Source of the DNA: a virus | Strand: one strand, 5' to 3' | Length of the DNA: 26,102 nucleotides | IMG/VR virus record: IMGVR_UViG_3300020001_000006 | Location: 1-26,102 of that record | In this document: piece by piece, positions 22,773 to 26,102 of the stretch | Layout: each line of letters starts with the position of its first letter | Numbering within the stretch: the first letter of the stretch is position 1 | The notes under the pieces: model-generated | The model's input: the letters and a program-made list of their open reading frames with translations, nothing else | Database searches by the model: none | What the model was told of the DNA's origin: nothing | Made by a program: the position numbers and the translations under genes

Positions 22773-22790
22773 TTTTAGTAATTCAAATCT

Positions 22791-22822
22791 AAAGGGGTAT
22801 AATTTTATTGTACCTCTTTTTT
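22791..22822 (+). terminator. Rho-independent terminator
   Basis: Nine-bp stem aaaggggta/tacctcttt with one G-T pair, an 11-nt loop, and a run of T that ends the stem (22816-22822). It ends the transcript of the 22551-22772 gene and separates it from the next module. Confidence 0.65.
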
Positions 22823-22845
22823 CATGTTTATTTAAATCCATATAT

Positions 22846-22940
22846 TTTGTACAATAAGGATACAAATCGTCCCGCAAGGTTGACGCTATAAGGTGCCTTT
22901 CACAGGAAAACTGGTACTTTCTTCGCTTCATGCGCAAATT
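22846..22940 (+). promoter_or_regulatory. Duplicated hairpin element, copy B
   Basis: Second copy of the element at 10694-10784. H0: TTTGTA/TACAAA (22846-22851/22861-22866). H1: cgtcccGCAAggttgacg, 22868-22885, identical to copy A. H2: AAGGTGCC/GGTACTTT (22890-22897/22913-22920), with two G-T pairs. H3: ttCGCttcatGCGcaa (22922-22937), one base different from copy A and in its loop. H0 and H2 keep their place but not their sequence. It ends 37 nt before the GTG start of the adaptor gene at 22978 and just follows a terminator. Confidence 0.7.
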
Positions 22941-22977
22941 CCTTAATTTTTAAGTTTTTATGCATGAAGGATAAGTA

Positions 22978-23619
22978 GTGTCATTTGTTCTTACATATAA
23001 CTCACTGGTTGAGAAAATCAAGAATGAACTGGAAAGAAAAAACGACCCCATCGTTTTGGCTTCCATGGACATGTGGATAAAAAATGCACATGAACGGATA
23101 GGCCGTGACTGTAATTCCCTACTTTTTGAAGTTTCCCTCCAAGGTTCTTTCCAAGTGGATAATTGCGTTATCCAGAAACCTAATAGATGGCAAAATACAA
23201 TAGCGTTCAATTATGGGACAGGAAACGGTTTTAATACTTACAATCCTGTTTACTTAAGGACTTATGAATTTTGCCGTGACTACTGGCCTGACACAACACA
23301 GGTTTCACTTCCCAAATTCTATGCCGATTATGTTTATGGAAGTTGGCTCATTAGCCCTACGCCTGACCAGAATTATCCATTTGAAATTGTTTACCTTGAA
23401 ACGCCACAGGTAATCGATTCCAGTTTCCAGACAAATTATTTAACTCAATTTATGCCTGAAATCCTTTTAAGGGCTACACTTATGGAAGCCATGGTCACGT
23501 TAAAAAATGATGAGCGCACACCTGTTATTGCAGATGATTATGTAAGGCTCATTGCCTCGTGGAACAATAAGAACAAACTCAGAAAATTTGATAGATACAC
23601 TACCAGGGATGCAGACTAA
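22978..23619 (+). CDS. Head-tail adaptor 2
   Basis: 213-aa. 'YNSLVEKIKNELERKNDPIVLASMDMWIKNAHERIGRDC' and 'TQFMPEILLRATLMEAMVTLKND' are the N- and C-terminal helical parts typical of phage adaptor proteins (SU10-type/gp6-like) that join portal and tail, with a beta-rich middle. It lacks the long insertion seen in the 14548-15594 protein. Start is GTG at 22978 with AAGGA 7 nt before. The fibre gene starts right after its stop. It is the first gene after the duplicated hairpin element. Confidence 0.75.
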   Translation: MSFVLTYNSLVEKIKNELERKNDPIVLASMDMWIKNAHERIGRDCNSLLFEVSLQGSFQVDNCVIQKPNRWQNTIAFNYGTGNGFNTYNPVYLRTYEFCRDYWPDTTQVSLPKFYADYVYGSWLISPTPDQNYPFEIVYLETPQVIDSSFQTNYLTQFMPEILLRATLMEAMVTLKNDERTPVIADDYVRLIASWNNKNKLRKFDRYTTRDAD

Positions 23620-25959
23620 ATGGGTACTTATAATAATACTTTTGGCGGTAATTTTATTCAGCCTTCCACTATTTCATATAATAATATTGTCCTAATATCA
23701 AATGTTGATCTGGCATGGCCAACTTCTTACCAGGATACTTCAAACGATTATGTATTAGCTTCTTATATGACCGTCCAGGCATCTTTACAGCCTCCTATTG
23801 TGATTAACCTTGAAAATAACCCCATTAAGACAACTGATGAGTCTTCTGTTGTAACCGTCACCGTCCCTTCTACTGAAAATTTATTCTCAGGAACCCAGAT
23901 AACTATAAACGGCTCTACTGACGTCAATGGCATCACCGCAGAAGAGTTAAATATCACTGTAGATATCCTTGAGATACAGGGAAGCAATTCATTTACATAC
24001 ACATCTAATGGAACAGCGGATGATGATGGAAATGGTGGTGGAAATAATATTACACTAACATACAATATTCCTTATGCCATAAAGATTCCCGATGCTACGC
24101 AGGTATCGAGGGGAACGCCCATTCAATTTATTAATAATGGGGCAAATCCATTTTTTATCGTAGATAATGGGCAGAATTTTTTGGTCGAGCTGGATATCGG
24201 AAATGTTTACCAACTCTTATTGACTGATAACTCAACGTCTGGGGGGGAATGGCAGATATTAGAGGCTGGGACTGGCACGGCCTTTTCAAATGCCTATCAA
24301 ATGACAGGATTGGGTTTAAAGACGATCAATGGCACGCTTAACACTAATTTTCCATCAAAGACAATCACCGGAGATTATACATCCACTGCAGCTGACAGGG
24401 GCTCACTTATTATCTGGAATGGTGGCGTAGGAACAATTAATTTATTCCCCAATGCGCCTGTTGGTTTCCCTGAATCAATCAATAACTCTGGCGGAGGAAT
24501 TGTAACGGTTTCCACCACAGATGGGACAACAATAGACGGAAAAGAATCCTTTCCGTTAAACCCTGGCGAATCTTCACAGTTTATCAGTACATCAGAGGCG
24601 ACATGGAATAGTCTTGGGTTTGGAAAGGAAACATTTTTTGCCGTAAATACCTTATCGTTAAATATTGGTGCAGGTGGAATAATAAATTTAACAAACGACC
24701 AAGCTTCAAGGCTAATTCAAACATACACAGGGGCCTTACTTCAGGATGCCATTGTGAATTTTCCGGCGGCAACGGGAGAATGGTACGTATGGAATAATAC
24801 AACAAATAATTTCACGGTTACCCTTAAACTATTTGGTGATGGAAACAGTTTTATCATTCCTCAAGGGGAGAAATTAATTGTTTACTCCGAGGGGACAAGT
24901 CTTTATTTCACACCCACTACGGCTACAAACGCTATTTTTAATCCTGGGAATGAAGGAAGTCCTACCATTGTTTTTACAAATGATGCAACAACAGGGTTTT
25001 ATGGCGCTGGAATTGGAGATTTTGGTTTTTCATCAGCCGGAACTTTAACCGTTGACCTTGCATCTTATGGCTTAGGAATAAAAGGAGGAAAGGAAGCCAG
25101 GTTCTATAATACAGTTAATAATTTTTATGCCGCTTTGAAGGCAGGTAATATAGCCTCTAATGTTACATGGACGTTGCCGTTATTAGATGCCACTAATTCC
25201 GGTCAAATTATGTATTCAAATGCAGCGGGTTTATTAAATTTTACGACAGCTGTTTATCCGACTGAGACCACGATTAACGAGATTTTGTATTCTTCTGCTG
25301 ACAACACGATTGTCGGTTCTGATACTCTTCCAAACGCAGTCCAGTTGAATATAACGTCCCTTGGTACGATTGTAGTGGGCGTTTGGAATGGTACCACAAA
25401 TACCGTCCCTTATGGGGGGACAGGATTAGATACTTTTACGACCCCTTATGGCCTTTTATGCGCAGGCATAACGGCGACCGGAAACCTTCAAAATGGTGGG
25501 ACGGGTACAGTAGGCCAAATTCCTGTTTCAAATGGCGCAGATTCATTATTTACATGGCAACTTCCTACACAGGCTGCCATAAAAGCTGATCAAATAGCGG
25601 CAACTTCTAATCTAGTTTATACCAATCCTTTGGTTCAACAAGATCATCCAAGTGCGGCTAAGTTTATATGTGTGTTCAATGGGATTACGGCAGGCACAAA
25701 CCCTCCACTTTTTGGGTATAATGTTGCTTCTGTTACTCGGAATTCCGTTGGGGCTTATACTATTAATTTTATAGTACCATTTAGCACTCCTGTTTATGGA
25801 ATTTTTGGTGTTAGTACCCCTTTTGGAGGTAGCAGTTCATTTGTTGCTTTAAGAAATTTACCTTTCGGTTTAAATAATGTCACAATAGGTTTAGTAAATA
25901 CTAGTAACGTTTTTGTGGACTCAGGTTATGTATGTGTAATTGGATTTGGAACTCAATGA
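23620..25959 (+). CDS. Second fibre-like virion protein (779 aa)
   Basis: Beta-rich fibre. N-terminal part (about 1-65) with 'NVDLAWPTSYQDTSNDYVLASYMTV', then an inserted beta domain (about 66-145) shared with the two virion proteins at 12321-14371, then 'KIPDATQVSRGTPIQFINNGANPFFIVDNGQNFL' and 'LTDNSTSGGEWQILEAGTGT', a widespread phage fibre N-terminal pattern. The C-terminal half carries GGTG modules (PYGGTGLDTF..., NGGTGTVGQ) related to those of the 1459-aa fibre, and a distinct ~110-residue tip domain. ATG at 23620 follows the adaptor stop directly. It is probably the shaft-tip of a second, shorter fibre; the order of parts is inferred. Confidence 0.8.
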   Translation: MGTYNNTFGGNFIQPSTISYNNIVLISNVDLAWPTSYQDTSNDYVLASYMTVQASLQPPIVINLENNPIKTTDESSVVTVTVPSTENLFSGTQITINGSTDVNGITAEELNITVDILEIQGSNSFTYTSNGTADDDGNGGGNNITLTYNIPYAIKIPDATQVSRGTPIQFINNGANPFFIVDNGQNFLVELDIGNVYQLLLTDNSTSGGEWQILEAGTGTAFSNAYQMTGLGLKTINGTLNTNFPSKTITGDYTSTAADRGSLIIWNGGVGTINLFPNAPVGFPESINNSGGGIVTVSTTDGTTIDGKESFPLNPGESSQFISTSEATWNSLGFGKETFFAVNTLSLNIGAGGIINLTNDQASRLIQTYTGALLQDAIVNFPAATGEWYVWNNTTNNFTVTLKLFGDGNSFIIPQGEKLIVYSEGTSLYFTPTTATNAIFNPGNEGSPTIVFTNDATTGFYGAGIGDFGFSSAGTLTVDLASYGLGIKGGKEARFYNTVNNFYAALKAGNIASNVTWTLPLLDATNSGQIMYSNAAGLLNFTTAVYPTETTINEILYSSADNTIVGSDTLPNAVQLNITSLGTIVVGVWNGTTNTVPYGGTGLDTFTTPYGLLCAGITATGNLQNGGTGTVGQIPVSNGADSLFTWQLPTQAAIKADQIAATSNLVYTNPLVQQDHPSAAKFICVFNGITAGTNPPLFGYNVASVTRNSVGAYTINFIVPFSTPVYGIFGVSTPFGGSSSFVALRNLPFGLNNVTIGLVNTSNVFVDSGYVCVIGFGTQ

Positions 25960-26013
25960 TTTATAGCTACATAATATATTTAACAAGCATATTATAGGAT
26001 TTGAGACACAGTA

Positions 26014-26102
26014 ATGGCTATTGACCATCTTATAGATATTATTCAGCCACTTCCTGGAATACAAAGGGACGGCACACCATTCAGCTCCAGGAGCTCTATT
26101 GA
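26014..26102 (+). CDS. DNA-stabilisation-like virion protein, partial
   Basis: Starts MAIDHLIDIIQPLPGIQRDG and continues TPFSSRSSI to the window edge (29 codons visible). 'GIQRDGTPF' followed by Ser-Arg is the N-terminal signature of a phage structural family (often with 'GQWCRF' next), related to P22-type DNA stabilisation proteins. AGGATTTGAG lies before the ATG. The rest of the gene is outside the window. Confidence 0.6.
   Translation, partial: MAIDHLIDIIQPLPGIQRDGTPFSSRSSI

Noticed and set aside
22695-22937. Minus-strand ORF of 80 codons across the terminator and copy B of the hairpin element.
   Set aside because: It overlaps a terminator and a structured non-coding element and has no ribosome-binding site or recognisable domain.
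17080-25959. Hin/Gin-type invertible fibre cassette.
   Set aside because: I looked for inverted copies and alternative fibre ends around both fibre genes and saw none; all fibre modules are in the same direction.

Overview
The window looks like a stretch of a tailed-phage or prophage genome, AT-rich, probably from an alphaproteobacterial host. The host call rests on a MarR-type regulator that resembles the alphaproteobacterial LdtR family, and is an inference. No terminase, portal, tape measure, tRNA, rRNA or CRISPR array was seen. The two head-tail adaptor-like proteins and the 'GIQRDGTPF' protein starting at the right edge suggest a short-tailed or SU10/P22-like head-tail junction, but that is also inference.

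Layout. About 1-5770 is a dense minus-strand series of some 18 small genes with stop/start overlaps (ATGA, TAATG, TGATG). Most are unrecognised accessory proteins. The recognisable ones are a serine recombinase (1181-1750), an LdtR-like regulator (4645-5097), a RelB/DinJ-type antitoxin with no visible toxin (5218-5397), a 55-aa Cys protein (4182-4349) and a 34-aa four-Cys microprotein (5663-5767). A very AT-rich region (about 5770-6024) holds divergent promoters.

From 6025 to the right edge all genes are on the plus strand and form a virion-assembly module: small head gene, GroES-like co-chaperonin, scaffold-like protein, conserved virion-associated protein, a full-length GroEL chaperonin (8468-10129), beta-rich virion protein, decoration-like protein, major capsid protein, two related beta-rich structural proteins, a small basic protein, head-tail adaptor 1 (with a large inserted beta domain), a conserved Cys-containing virion protein, a patatin-like phospholipase, a giant 1459-aa fibre, three small accessory genes including an exported coiled-coil protein, head-tail adaptor 2, a second fibre of 779 aa, and the start of a DNA-stabilisation-like protein.

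The most interesting points are: (1) a non-coding element duplicated 12 kb apart (10694-10784 and 22846-22940), with two nearly identical hairpins and, between and before them, stems that are kept in position although their sequence differs, each copy 35-40 nt upstream of a virion gene; (2) a phage-encoded GroES/GroEL pair inside the head operon; (3) a catalytically intact patatin translationally coupled to a fibre gene; (4) a small beta domain inserted in three different virion proteins; (5) a 117-bp segment with 21-bp perfect inverted ends inside a small gene, whose inversion would keep the reading frame open; (6) an orphan antitoxin. Coordinates of small genes absent from a length-filtered ORF call were derived by translating the sequence by hand.
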